Part shown: positions 12,062-23,440 of the stretch, one piece after another
Layout of the letters: every line of letters starts with the position of its first letter
How positions within the stretch are numbered: the first letter of the stretch is position 1
Assembly: GCA_024699855.1 (NCBI GenBank)
Contig: JAMPIQ010000001.1
Coordinates: forward strand, 16,616,001 to 16,680,000
Length of the DNA: 64,000 nt
Reading direction: 5' to 3'
DNA from: Aphelenchoides besseyi
Taxonomy: Eukaryota > Nematoda > Chromadorea > Rhabditida > Aphelenchoididae
Translations under genes and position numbers: made by a program
The notes under the pieces: model-generated
Database searches by the model: none
What the model saw: the letters and a program-made list of their open reading frames with translations, nothing else
Told to the model about the DNA's origin: nothing

Positions 12062-13063
12062 TAGTGTTGTTGCAAATTTGGCATCAATATATACTACAAT
12101 TATAAGTAAAACAATAGAGAACGTAGATAAGCAAGATGAATTAGTAGATCATGGAGCTTTGTTGTTGCAATGTTACTTCTGGGATTCGGAAACTACTTAT
12201 TGTAGATCATGTTTTATTATAAAAGAGACATTAAGAAGTGTCAAACAGGTTGAGATGATTTTTGGGCTCTATTACTTTCAGCAAGACGCTTAGAAGCGTC
12301 CGGTCTCGATGTAAATTCTTCGTTTATTACCTCGACCACCTGTTTAAAGGAACGATGTGCCGAGAAAAAGGTCTAATAACAGGGTTGCCCACGGAAGATG
12401 AGTTTACTGCGAGTAATCCAAGGACCTCTATATTAAGCGCTCTCACTCCACTCATCCAACTTATTCTCGGATAAAAGCGGGTCGAAGTTTGAGTTCGCGT
12501 CCATGGTGAGTATTTTCGTGTTCGCTTTTTTCCAGATTCTATTTCAATCGTGCCGTTTATCTTCGTGTTCTAACCGTGGGTCTATCAATTCCGGTGATTT
12601 CAGAAAATTTCAAGGAAAATGGATCTTCAAACCCGTGCGGTGCTTATGTCGTTCCCCATAAACGATGTTGATTTTGAGGAAGAGTTGGAAACAATCATCG
12701 CGGGACTCGATTGAATAGTGATAACAAGCAAAAAAGCGATCTGTTTACAAGTTTAAATATGGTGTTTGGATGTGTGAACATCAAGGAAATAATCCATGGC
12801 TTTTGGTGCATTGTGGGCACGGTTGATGGACCAGAAGGTAAAGTTAAGATGGAAATCACTTCCAAAATGTTATTTTAGTGAAATTACTTTCAATTTTTCA
12901 TCAGTCGCTGGAATCAACAGGCCGACTCAGGAATCCATATTGGCCTTTGACTCCTTTTGCTTATTGCAAAATGATTAAATTTGGGTCTCGCCAACTTTAA
13001 CGACAAATACTTCTTGTTTGATGGAAAATTCGACTTTGTCCACCGTCGAGCAACAATCAAGAC

Positions 13064-13241
13064 TATACTTCAACTTAATGGACGTAGTTGGAGTACGTTA
13101 TTGGTCAACGATGACGAACTTGTTCACACTTGTTGGAGGATCAGAAATGGACTCTAACTATTTCTGAGATCCAAATGTGTAACGACTTCTCATTAACACC
13201 AATCAACTGCCCGTTCAACTTTACTTCACAACCGTGCGAGA
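13064..13241. repeat. duplicated fragment, partner of 56581-56756 (inverted)
   Basis: About 175 bp nearly identical to the reverse complement of 56581-56756. Both strands are open in both copies. Plus strand here: LQLNGRSWSTLLVNDDELVH, ending RIRNGL and a stop. Minus strand here: GCEVKLNGQLIGVNEKSLH, then IWISEIVRVHF and a stop. The minus-strand reading starts like a BTB-type strand pair, so that may be the true coding strand, but neither reading is assigned to a known family. Confidence 0.55.
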
Positions 13242-14943
13242 CAAACACCTCATTGGATTTTGTGCAGGTATCGGAAATATCGACATGACCAAATTCGTCG
13301 AAATTTCCTTGGTCGATGGAAAAGTGGTTGAGCGCGAGATTAAAGATGACAATCAACTTAAAGGTGCATTATTTTGTGTAAGCTTCTTAATTATAACTTA
13401 CATCTTACACGTTATTGTTTTTAGGTGTATACTTATCTTTGGAGCAAAAACACTTTTCCATACAATATGAGTACGACGGTAAGGTGTCTACGGTCATAAA
13501 ATTTGATCGTTTCGCACTGAAATGGTCTGCAACAAGCATGAAAGTTGAAGGAATAGCCTTGAAGCTTTCAATGTCCAGTTCGGTTCTTACGGTGATTAGC
13601 AGACGTTACATTGGATTGGAATATTATGATTTTTACTATCAATTGGACATTGAGTAAGTGTCCATTTTATCTGTGTTTTAAGCGAAGTCAGTTTGTTCGG
13701 CAATTAATTTGACGTCCAGTGGCCACTACGCCATATTCAACCCGCTGTTCATCGAATGGGTTGTCAGTAGATTTCCGACCAACTTCTGTTTCCGTCTGTA
13801 GTGATAAACTCCGAGTTTAAATTTTTTCGTTGTTGTTAAGTACAAAATGAAAAAGTTAAAGTGAACATATAATCGGACATGTGATAAAAGAATAACAACT
13901 GGAATTACCGCAGTTGAATTGAAAATCGTACTTTTGAATTTGCAATACTCATCTCAACGACGTGAATTAGGAACCTAAGAATGATAGATTTATTGTTCGA
14001 CCAACCGAAGCTGTTGAAAGAACTCATTCTGTGCTATTTCGAAAAACCAGAAAGCTCATTTCATTCTAACTTTCCAATCTGAAGTCTACAGACGCTAATC
14101 GAACTACAGACTTCCGGTTTCTAAATCGACGTGTCATAAACATCCGTTTGAACAACAAAGATCCTACTCAAATGCAACTTCATTTCGAGGATTTGTTTTC
14201 AGTCAATGCGGTTTCTCTTCTAGTAGTCGGTCGGGTCTACATTTTTGGTGAGATTTCGTACATCTTTCAATTTCAATTCTGTTTCTTATTTCAGTTCTTT
14301 TACTCATCAGTTCTTCTTGTTTGAATTGTTTTCTGATTGATCATTGGAGTTCTTGTGGAGAACTCTGTTAATCCGCCCTGCTTAGGACTATTGGCTCCGA
14401 CATGTAAGTTTTGGGATGAGCCTGTACAATAATCACTGTTGCATTCTTCAGAGAGCACAAATTTACCAGTCGTGGTCGAGAAATGATTATGTTCATCAGA
14501 GACTAGAAGATGGAACGATGTTCAAGCCGAAGGCAGGAACAGTCTGCCCGTGAAGAATCCAATAACTCAGATACGATTAGCATTGAATTAAATGATCGAT
14601 AGAAGTAGGATCGCGTTCGCAGTGGCACCTTAAGATATTTCTGAGCTTTAATGTTGTGTGCTTTCAAAATGGACACAGACAAGTCAATCGTGTCATCGAA
14701 GTACTTTCATTTTTTCCACTTCATCTATCAACTCATTTTCAGGACTCGTTCAGTTCGACTGTTTTGACCACTGGATTTTTTTGGAATCTTCTTCATCATT
14801 TAAGACGTTGAACATTCTAACTTCCGTTTGATGGTGTTGTTCATCGAATTGGTCGTTATTAGCACATTCGGCGTAAAATCGATCAAACCAACAGCCAGAG
14901 ATTCTCAACAGCACTTTGGATATGATTTTTAGAAATAAGCGAT

Positions 14944-15135
14944 TTGTATGTCAAAAGCCTGCCGAGAGAGTTGTTGATTGGTGTAAACAATCGAAAAATT
15001 GTTAGTGGTTGTTTTATCGACGGAAAGAGCAAACTGCATTTCGAGCTAAACGGATTCAAGACTTTTATTGAGAGGATCGAAAAAGAATCGTCGTTGATTG
15101 TGAATGACAAACTAAAGGTCAACAAGGTAAGTTAA
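14944..15135 (+). pseudogene. short exon-like fragment, possible BTB relic
   Basis: A 63-residue open stretch that reads GVNNRKIVSGCFIDGKSKLH and ends SSLIVNDKLKVNK at a good GTAAGTT donor (about 15126). The end resembles the DVxIVVDxKxFKVxK opening of BTB domains seen in the two MATH-BTB genes in this window. No continuing exon was found downstream, where stops are frequent. Confidence 0.3.
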
Positions 15136-16076
15136 ATCTGTTGAAATGATCATATTTTTATTTACAGACTTAATCAAAATCATGATTTATGATTGAGACG
15201 ACGTTTTGGAAGACGACAAGATGGAATCGGTTGTGATTCTTAAAGCCTCTACTGTATTGCGAAAGCGCAAATCAATGAATGAAATGGGAGAGTGCAGTTC
15301 ATCGAATTACAAAAAAGAGCAATCGTCTTTGTTTTAGTGGATATCGTATAGTAGAAATAAACATGAATGTGCTTTAATAGATGACGATTATAGGAATATC
15401 AGTTGATTAAACGAATTAGTCAATCATATAAATGACAACAACCGACATATATATGAATATCAACGGCAACTTATTGTTTTAGTTTTGTAAATTGTAAGCG
15501 AAAAGGTTGATTCTCTGGTGAGTTGCTGTTGTTTTTGTTCGAACTAATATTCCAATTGATTTCAGGTTATTTAACACAAGGGAATTGCGATTGTTGATAA
15601 GTTATCAATGGATTACGCAAAAAGCATTGTACATGATTCGGTTATTTTAACGGTCTCACGTTATTAAGGTACGAATTCACACGTAACAGGTAAAGTTTAC
15701 CCTTCTTTTTCACGTATTGATATATCAATTTCTCGGATCTGTTACTTGACTACCATTAAGGTAACGGGTACATTCAGTTGACTTATCTGATCAATTGTCT
15801 CACTTCAACCCAACTATATAACTTGTTAATATCGCAAAATTTATTTTGGGTATCACAAACATTCTCGTATTCAAAAGTTCATGCTTGACAAAAAGATCAA
15901 CGACCAACAAATCTCCGAATATCGTCAACAGCGTTTCATACTATTGCTTTTGTTCCTACGCATTGAACACTAATTGCTTTATTCATCTCTTGATACTAAA
16001 GATCGTACGGTTATTTCAAGTTCTAGACCACAAGTCGAAGAGATTATCAGGTTTATTAGGCGATTAAATACGAGAT

Positions 16077-17208
16077 TCAATGACGTTTCTTCTTCTTATT
16101 GGTTCGCTTTTTCCCACGTCCTTTTCGTTGTTTTCGAGCTAAAAGAGAAGTCACAATCTGATTCTATTCAATCGATAGACTCTTACATTTTCCATAGTTC
16201 GGACATTTGCCCAAAATTCTCAACTTTTTCAGATCCAATCCGGTCAGATGTTCGTTCTTTCCCAAATACACTCCGGCCTAAAATCACAGTGTCAAGTGAG
16301 TAATTGAATCGATTGCTCACCTTTTTCGGTACCATGGTCTCCATTTTCACATTGTTAATATGTCGACCAAAAGCCCGACTATCGTAGTGCATTATCTGAA
16401 ATAGAAATGAGAAGCACATTGAAGATTCGAACATACCGAATAGTAATCATAACTCAGGCCCTTTGTCGTGATGTACTTCTTTGACAACTTTTCAAAATTA
16501 CCTATAACTTATAATCATATTATTCGAGTGCTTGCTTACTGTGCCGTCCAGCTTCCACATTTTCATAACGAACGGTAATGTATTTGTCACGATCCGGTCT
16601 TTGATGCTCATGTTCTACTCCCAAGGCGTGCATTACTTCGTGTTGAATGGTCGATCGACTCAAACAACCGCTGCCCAACGATACCAATTGTTTCCCAGCT
16701 GAATATCTAAGCAGTGATATCTTTTGTTACGTTAACTCACTAACACGTCCAATAAACGAATAGCAACCGTCTTTCTTATCAATGAAAATGTAATCCTTTT
16801 GTTTTCGACGTTTCGGAAACTTGAAACACGATCGTGACTGCAACTCGTTCAGTGCGGATTGAATTGCTGACCGTCCATAACAATGTAAATTATTGATTTG
16901 TTCTCTTGAGCAACTTACTCATAACTCGTGTATGCACTAGAAATCTTGTAGGGTACAACATTTTTTGGCCATCGATTGTACGAGTGCTCCTTGGCTAAAG
17001 CAAAGACGTTGATTTGTGTGCCATTGATTGTCAGATTTCCATTTTGAAGGACCACTAGATGCTTCCGTTATTGAGAATACAGAAATGCAAACCCACAAAC
17101 ATCGCCGTAGACCAGATTTTTGGAAGTCGAGTTCTCGTTGATTTCGTAAATGTTTCGAGCATTTACAATCAAGTGAACGAACAGGTGGACGAGTAGAAGC
17201 AAAATCAT
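16077..17208 (-). CDS. astacin-family zinc metalloprotease
   Basis: Secreted protease in about seven small exons. Signal peptide MILLLLVHLFVHLIVNA; short propeptide; mature start near YNRWPKNVVPYKISSAY; zinc site HEVMHALGVEHEHQRPDRD, matching the astacin HExxHxxGxxHExxRxDR signature; and Met-turn with zinc-binding Tyr in SIMHYDSRAF. The catalytic domain ends around LRILGKCPNYGK. Two ends are possible: a stop at 16164, or use of a 47-nt GT...TTTTAG intron leading to a very basic tail (SRKQRKGRGKKRTNKKKKRH) with a stop at 16077. I favour the latter because both splice sites are strong. There are no EGF or CUB modules, so it is a minimal nematode NAS-type enzyme. Likely substrates are extracellular matrix or cuticle proteins (family knowledge). 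Confidence 0.88.
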
Positions 17209-17465
17209 TTTACAACGATATTCATCAACTTACTCATCAGCTTTTATAGTCAGTCGAAAGTTTGACCACTCAACTTCGTTTGTATACTCAGCTGACAAGA
17301 ATGACCGTTCATGACACACGTGCTCAGTGGTACGATTGTTTTTGTTTTCAACTTCCGCCAACTTTGCAAACCTTCGAAATACTCATTTCACATTAGTTAG
17401 CTCCACAAACAACTTTTTTTCTATATATCATCAAGAATTACTGATCTTCTTTCCAATGGTCTTCA

Positions 17466-17858
17466 TTGTTCTTAAGAATCAGATCGATGTGTAGAAAACA
17501 ACTTTATTGCAGAAAAACATCGCTGAGAAGTGAAACGATTGGAAAAGTGAGTTCAACGGATATAGGGAATGTCGCGGAAGAAACAATACCTGGAATCGAA
17601 ATGTCGTTTGCGAATATCACTATCGACTTACCAGAAGGCGTGACAGCATCCGGGAATCCAACCAAAGAAGCACAAAACCAAATTGATGACCACGTGATTA
17701 GTGCATTGATTGGTGTTAATATAGATGGCAAGTGGCTAAGACAAAACACTTTGTTTTCGATATCGAAACCAACTTACCGGCAACACAAAACACAAAATCA
17801 ACCAAACGCACTCGCGACCTCCGAACGCCATTTTTCGGATCTGGAATCAAATTCGTGA
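17466..17858 (+). CDS. unassigned 130-residue ORF
   Basis: An uninterrupted plus-strand ORF with an internal soluble-looking stretch (ITIDLPEGVTASGNPTKEAQ, then ALIGVNIDGKW) but no signal peptide, membrane segment or family I recognise. Partly Ser/Thr/Asn-rich near its end. A second frame opens at 17732, so an intron near 17735 is possible. It could be a small real gene on the opposite strand from its neighbours, or a chance ORF. Confidence 0.25.
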   Translation: MFLRIRSMCRKQLYCRKTSLRSETIGKVSSTDIGNVAEETIPGIEMSFANITIDLPEGVTASGNPTKEAQNQIDDHVISALIGVNIDGKWLRQNTLFSISKPTYRQHKTQNQPNALATSERHFSDLESNS

Positions 17859-18199
17859 GCTTTGAACAAACGTTTTGCAAAATTTTGTTTACAACTCGAT
17901 TGTTTCGAAAAAACAAGTGGCTTCGACAGAAGCAAAGAACAGAGTGCACATGGACGCGAGACTGCCGCTGTGGTTTTCGCTCATGATGAGACGGGAACGA
18001 GGAGACTCAACGAAAACATCCAACGGAAATAGAAAAACTGTCCGTCTGCTCTCTGCTCCACAAAGAAAGTGACCAAGAAGAGGTTTTTGCCGCGTGGGTA
18101 AAAGAAAGGAAAATGGGTTAACCACGAGCTAAGCGGCTATTGAGGTGTGGAAATCGTTTGGAACACAAAATGTGATCTCTGATCCACTCATTGAAGACG

Positions 18200-18205
18200 T
18201 TTATT
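18200..18205 (-). terminator. AATAAA poly(A) signal of the copine gene
   Basis: TTTATT on plus, about 70 nt past the copine stop on minus. Confidence 0.5.
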
Positions 18206-18274
18206 TCCACATACAAAGGAGATCATGTTTGACAATTAACTGATTGATCGCGAAGTACAAAAGATATGCGAATC

Positions 18275-21069
18275 TCAACTATTGTATCGCATTATATTTC
18301 GGTGAGAGGTTGAGGCGTAGTGGAGGTTCGAAGGTGATTGAACCGATTCGGAACGATAGCGAAGTCGTGGATTACGAGATCTGAAATTTTGCTCATGAAC
18401 TCGAGGCAAAAAAGAAAACTCACAAGGACGATTGAACCGAATCAAACGAACTCAAACTGTGCAACGACAATTGTTCGACTTCTTGTTGATGTGCTTCGTA
18501 CAAAATCGGTTCTTGATGTCGAACTTGTGGTAACTGGCGTTTCTTTCCGTTCATCGAATTCACTTCGACATGCGATCCCGACAAAGATCGAATGCTCGGA
18601 CTATTCGTTGGATATGCGACTTCAGAGGACCCACTACTCGGCGAGTAGACGTTCATTTCTGCAGCAACAACCATCGAATGTGGTGGATATTGTTGTAAAG
18701 AAACAGAGTGTTCGAGATGATCGGACATCGATGGACTGCTCAATTGATCTTCAGCAGCCAAGTCGCCGATTGTTGAACCGGAAGTTGCTGAGCTCGACGA
18801 AGCATGCGGTGGCACCCACGAGTAGTCGCAGTTACTGTACATGTTATGAGGCAAAACCTTCACTTTAAGGTAATTTGCACTTAAACGTATTGATTTTACC
18901 TGAAGAACTTGTTCATTTTGCGGCGGTTTGATTCCATTCTTTGTCATCCACATTGTCAACTGCCATGGTATTTGGCATAATGCTCGTTCAGCAATCAGAC
19001 TGCGAAGTTCAGTCGCATTTTCCTCATCTTCACGACACTTTGGAATCGAAACGAACTGAAGGCTTGTTTCTATTGTTCAGTTTCCAAAAAAACTCACTTG
19101 TCCGCAATCACGTTCCGGTTTACGACCGTGGTAATTTAAACGTGTTCCCGCCGTTCCCAAACGTTGCAGTTCAAGCAAATCCGTTTCACCGACACCAACG
19201 AAAACCACAGAAATCGGAGCACGTGACGCAAAGATAAGAGCTTGTACGGTCTCTTTGATGTCATCGAAGCAACCACGAGTAATAACTACAAGAACGTAGT
19301 AGACAGCCGATTTGTTTCGGTTCATTGCGTTTTGTGCCAATCTGCAAATCAACATCAGTTCACGATATCAACTGGTCGCCTACTTCGAGACGTAGTATAT
19401 GACGTGGGATAGATGAGCGATGTCCATTGGATGTGAATTCGCAAAGGCGGTTCGAAACGCGTCTAAAACGCCGCTAATTCCGCGACAATGTGGGTCGGTC
19501 TCCAGATTCTGAATATCACTTCTACGTTACATTCCTTATAGAAAACTAACCAAACAGAACTCCTGGGATTCCCGATAATGTGGCGGTACTTTCGCTCCGA
19601 AACCAAAAGCCGCATACGAATTGGCGACGTTGAAGTCGTGAAGAGGTTCGCCAATCGACCGAATCGCCAACTCAACGTCATCGATGTAACGTTGAACAAT
19701 TTCCTGATCAACACCATTCTCTGATTGAGTCAAATCGACGGCAAATGCAACGTTGATTGCAGTCCTGAATCGAAAATCAAATCGCTTCAAATTCGAGCAA
19801 TTACCCGGCAGAAATGAACTCAAGAAAAGAAGGAAGAGCCATTTCGTTAAACTTCAAGAGTTCGAATTCACCACTCGATTTTCGATGTCCTTTTGATGTT
19901 TCGTGCATCAGCTGAAAAGATCATGTGCTGGCTTCGAATGGCAACTTACCGTGTAAATGTTCTCGGGATTGGCTCCTTTCTTTAATTTAACAAAACTAGT
20001 GACAAATTGGCCGATTTTTATTTTCGGATTTTTGCTGTCGCGATAGAAACATGTGACCAGGATTTCACTAAAACAATAGTTACTTTTAAGCTTCAATCAT
20101 TTACTTTTCCAAAATGTCCGAGGACTGAAGACTGAACGTTCGAAAGAGTATTTTGCCGGTAGCCGAGTACTTGGCACATTCGCTTCGATACAAAACCGTT
20201 GGGTTCTCTTCAACCTTTTGAACCTCAAAAAAGACCTAGAATTATGAATAAGCTCGTTGAACTGATCGTTTCTTTTGCCTGTGTAGCATTTGGCATGATA
20301 TTCCGACGAGTAGTCAAACTCTTGGCGTAGAATTGAAGTAACACAGAATGCGGTTTGGGCCGCAGAACACACGAAATGCAAACTGTTGCCACCGTCATAC
20401 CGGACTCGTCGTCACTACAACAACGGTTTTAATAATCGAGTACGAAAAAACTTACACAACTTCGCGTTGTAGCGATCGATCTCTTTGTGTGATCAGTTCG
20501 GAGACCGCAAAGATCGTATAACCCAAACTCACCGCACTGTATTCTTTCCAATCGGAACTGAAATTTGTGAATCAGGATAATCATTTCATCACCGACTTAC
20601 ATTTCCACTTTAATGTACTGGCAACGTTCGAATTGAAATTCAACAGCAAAAACCGAAGACAAATCGAAATGATCAGTTTTTGGCAGGACATCCGATGCAG
20701 TTGTCTAAACAAACGATTTCATTTATCCGTGACTGTAATCGATGGCCTACAACTTTCCATGTTCCCTGTTGTGCATCTTCGCTTTCGGAGAATATCACAA
20801 CCACATTTTGACTAGTCGACTTGGGTCCTGGTTGAAAGTTTCTAAAGTGAAGAGCTAATTGTTCGATTAACAGCCTTTTTACCGTAGTTGTAAGCTGACG
20901 TCAATAATCTCACGAGGTCCCTTCTTGACTTCTGTTTCCGGAACTCTGAAATCGTCTGTTAACAAAAACAAGTGAATTGCACGGACCGTTTGGATTTCGG
21001 TGGAATCAACGGCGGTGCTTTTGTGGCACGTCTTAGCTCCAAAATCTGTCGTAGTTTCATCATATTCAT
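18275..21069 (-). CDS. copine (C2-C2-vWA Ca2+/phospholipid-binding protein)
   Basis: About a dozen exons. N-terminal C2-type segment: REIIDVSLQLRNFQPGPKST, NVVVIFSESEDAQQGTWKVV, then FDLSSVFAVEFQFERCQYIK; the second C2 lies at about 19.9-20.5 kb (FFEVQKVEENP, EILVTCFYRDSKNPKIKIGQ). The copine vWA domain follows: AINVAFAVDLTQSENG (a MIDAS-like DxTxS), VANSYAAFGFGAKVP, RGISGVLDAFRTAFANSHP, then ISVVFVGVGETDL and the copine C-terminal signature ALCQIPWQLTMWM. After the last domain comes an unusual Ser/His-rich tail of about 200 residues. Copines are recruited to membranes by Ca2+ and scaffold receptors; C. elegans relatives (nra-1, cpna-1) act at synapses and muscle. The first exon and ATG (21069) are uncertain. 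Confidence 0.82.
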
Positions 21070-21746
21070 GATTGACACTCAAGTTCGCGACTGAGATCGA
21101 TTGCGTCCTGCAAGCAAAGTTGTTTCTCCCCGTCCTTGAAAGCTCCAACGTCGCCAAAACTAACAATATAGATTATTTAGAGATCGCGTATTTCCGGTTA
21201 AATAGAAGGCTTTGAAGGGGAGATGGCGTGTACGTCGGAAACTCGCTACTTGCCACTATTTACGTTTGTTGAACATTGGAACCTAACACGGAGCGTATCA
21301 AATTTTCGTTTTAAAATTCAGCCAAAAAGTGTTTGTAACTTTAGATTATAAAAGTAAGTGGCGACTATGTGTAATTGAACGAAATGGACTTATAATCCAA
21401 AGGTCCAGGTGTCAACGATTAATGGCTGGAAGGGAGGAGATTATGATGCTGAAGAGTTGAAAGAAATTGGAACGATGACGCGGTTTTCGTACGTTCTCGA
21501 TGAACGACTTCACCAGCAGTTTTTGTGGGGATGACAAAAGGCGCTAAATTTCTGCCCTGTGGCCCGTCAAAACTCTTCCACCGACTCCCGAGGGAACAAC
21601 CGGAAAAATCTTTCTTGACCAAAAGATGCGCAAACTTTCACGGTCAGCTACGGGTTTCCCGACGAGGAGGAACAGAAATGGCATCCATGATCTGAACGCA
21701 CTTCGACTCATTCGACGCTCAAAAATGCATTCCCGCACTTAACCCA

Positions 21747-21962
21747 CTAGTTTAGGATGAATCGAATGTGGACCATTAATAACAAATCGAATTGAAATTT
21801 CAGCCACGAGACCGTGCCATCGAAGCAGTCGAATTTCATCGAAAACTCGTCGACGCGTAAAATTTCCTGACCGTCGATAACAATCGCTTCATCCTCGACG
21901 GCGGTGGAGGACGGTCGTTCATAATTGAACGGTCCAAGTGGACGACTAAACCGTGTTTTCAT
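21747..21962 (-). CDS. unassigned small ORF, possible upstream exon
   Basis: A 71-codon minus ORF with balanced soluble-protein composition (GQEILRVDEFSMKFDCFDGT). It could be a stand-alone small protein or a 5' exon of the copine gene in an alternative transcript. No family recognised; no clear donor site was found inside it. Confidence 0.25.
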   Translation of the reverse strand: MKTRFSRPLGPFNYERPSSTAVEDEAIVIDGQEILRVDEFSMKFDCFDGTVSWLKFQFDLLLMVHIRFILN

Positions 21963-22062
21963 GCATCAACGGAAACAATTATCTTCTACGGTTCTTTTTG
22001 AAATCGCTAAACGTTCAAACAAAATCGAAATTTTCTCGGACGAAACTCGGAAACAATGAAAT

Positions 22063-22068
22063 TTTATT
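22063..22068 (-). terminator. AATAAA poly(A) signal of the HAD phosphatase
   Basis: TTTATT on plus, about 35 nt past the stop on minus. Confidence 0.55.
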
Positions 22069-22099
22069 TCTCAATGATCCTAAAACGTTTGTTCTGCGT

Positions 22100-23153
22100 T
22101 CATTCGACGAAAACAGAAACTGAAGACGCAAAGAAGCGTGGTAACTGATCGGTTTGAGATTCCGACTGAGCCTTTTGAACATGAGCCAAATTGTGCACAC
22201 CGGAAAGAACGAGCAATGTGTCCAATTGATTTCGATTTCCGAACTCGATGTCCGTATCCAATCGATCGCCAACCATTAGCGTTCGTTTCGGATTGATCTG
22301 AAACGAATGAGATTGCTGGATTGGAGGTTTGATTTTACATTGAAACGCTGTTGAATGTACTCGAACATTGCGGACTGAGGTTTACCGAAAACCACAGGAG
22401 TACGACCGGAGACCGCACGAACCTACGAAGATGCGATGAGTAGCGTATAGTCAGGTATAACAAACCGGCACTGCACTGGAGCCTGCACCCGGTACCACAA
22501 AGTTCGGATCACTACCCGGATATGTCAAATCCTCGTTCGTAGTGTAGAACTGAACATTCGGATCTTTCAAGTAGTTCACAGCCTTTGTTAGTTTGACGTA
22601 ATTGAAATGTGAATCAAAACTCGTAACCACGGCAAAAACCTTCTCTTCCATTGGAATGCTCATTAGAAAACCACTCTGAAGTCAAAGTTCAGGAATAGAA
22701 TAACGAGCTTACCGTTCCGTAATTTTCCAAGTGATCAGCTCCAACACCAATTGACTTCACTCCAACACTCTCCAACATTTGTGCCAATGCGGGAGTGCCA
22801 ATCAGGTAGATTGGAAGCTCCGATTTCTTTGCGTTTTTACCCAAAACATCCATAGCAACATACGCCGAACTAACGATATTTTCGCCCGTCAATGATTTGA
22901 AACCCAATTGTTTAAACTTGTCGGTGAATTGATCGGGTGTTGACGTTGAGTTGTTGGTGATGATTAGCACTCGTTTTCCAGCATCCAAAAGCTGTTGGAT
23001 CGCATCGACAGCACCGACAATCGCATTGCTGCCCAACCATAAAACTCCATCGGCATCTGAAAAGTTGTCGCGTTGATCGACCTCCAATTACCAACCGAAA
23101 AGAAAAGTGTCGTAGTTCGTGTACAAATCCGAACGAGTGATTTCGATTGGCAT
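22100..23153 (-). CDS. HAD-family phosphoglycolate/4-nitrophenyl phosphatase (PGP-like)
   Basis: Four to five exons, about 300 residues. HAD motif I is FDADGVLWLG, with the codon for its first Asp split by an intron (phase 1); motif II VLIITNNSTST; a C2-type cap region; motif IV VGDRLDTDIEFGNRNQLDTL, then LVLSGVH. The catalytic Asp pair of motif I and the Asp pair of motif IV are present. The ATG at 23153 gives MPIEITRSDLYTNYDTFLFD, a normal start for the family. PGP enzymes hydrolyse 2-phosphoglycolate and other damaged glycolytic by-products in the cytosol. The stop is at 22100. The start lies only about 110 bp from the poly(A) signal of the neighbouring clarinet-like gene on the same strand. 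Confidence 0.9.
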
Positions 23154-23260
23154 CTCAACTGAATTGCCATGAGCTGATTGACTAACTGATAGAGTAAAGT
23201 ATGGACACATTCATTGAACAACAATTTGAAAATCGAATCTGATGGTTAAATTCAAGAAAT

Positions 23261-23266
23261 TTTATT
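23261..23266 (-). terminator. AATAAA poly(A) signal of the clarinet-like gene
   Basis: TTTATT on plus, about 175 nt past the proposed stop at 23441. Confidence 0.5.
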
Positions 23267-23440
23267 CGCAAGAATAACAACGAACAGCGAAAAAGACTGA
23301 AAGGCATTTGGGGTTAAAAGACGAGATGGGTAAGTGAAATCAATTGGGCAGTTGAAATTGAGAATTTGAACTAAACATACGACTAATCGAAAACTACAAT
23401 CGAAGATATTCCTGAGTGAATGGCAAGTGAACCGTAAAAT

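Larger units (their letters stand above)
12062..16076. other. 4-kb gene-poor stretch of degraded family fragments
   Basis: No complete gene can be built. Several short exon-like pieces have good donor sites but no consistent frame: 12620-12715, 12730-12835, 12880-12980, 12980-13160, 13230-13375 and 14944-15126. The last encodes LLIGVNNRKIVSG ... SSLIVNDKLKVNK and ends at a GTAAGTT donor; the piece SLIVNDKLKVNK resembles the first strands of a BTB domain. Part of this zone (13064-13241) recurs inverted at 56581-56756. The picture is of tandem or dispersed copies of a lineage-specific family decaying in place. The remainder (15140-16076) holds only AT-rich sequence. Confidence 0.45.
17209..18274. 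other. interval between astacin and copine genes
   Basis: About 1.1 kb between the astacin 5' end and the copine 3' end. It should hold the astacin promoter. An unassigned plus-strand ORF (17466-17858) is listed separately; the rest shows short ORFs only. Confidence 0.5.
21070..22099. other. interval upstream of copine
   Basis: About 1 kb between the copine 5' end and the phosphatase 3' end, carrying small overlapping ORFs. The best is a 71-residue minus ORF at 21747-21962 (MKTRFSRPLGPFNYERPSST ... IVIDGQEILRVDEFSM), listed separately. Confidence 0.4.
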
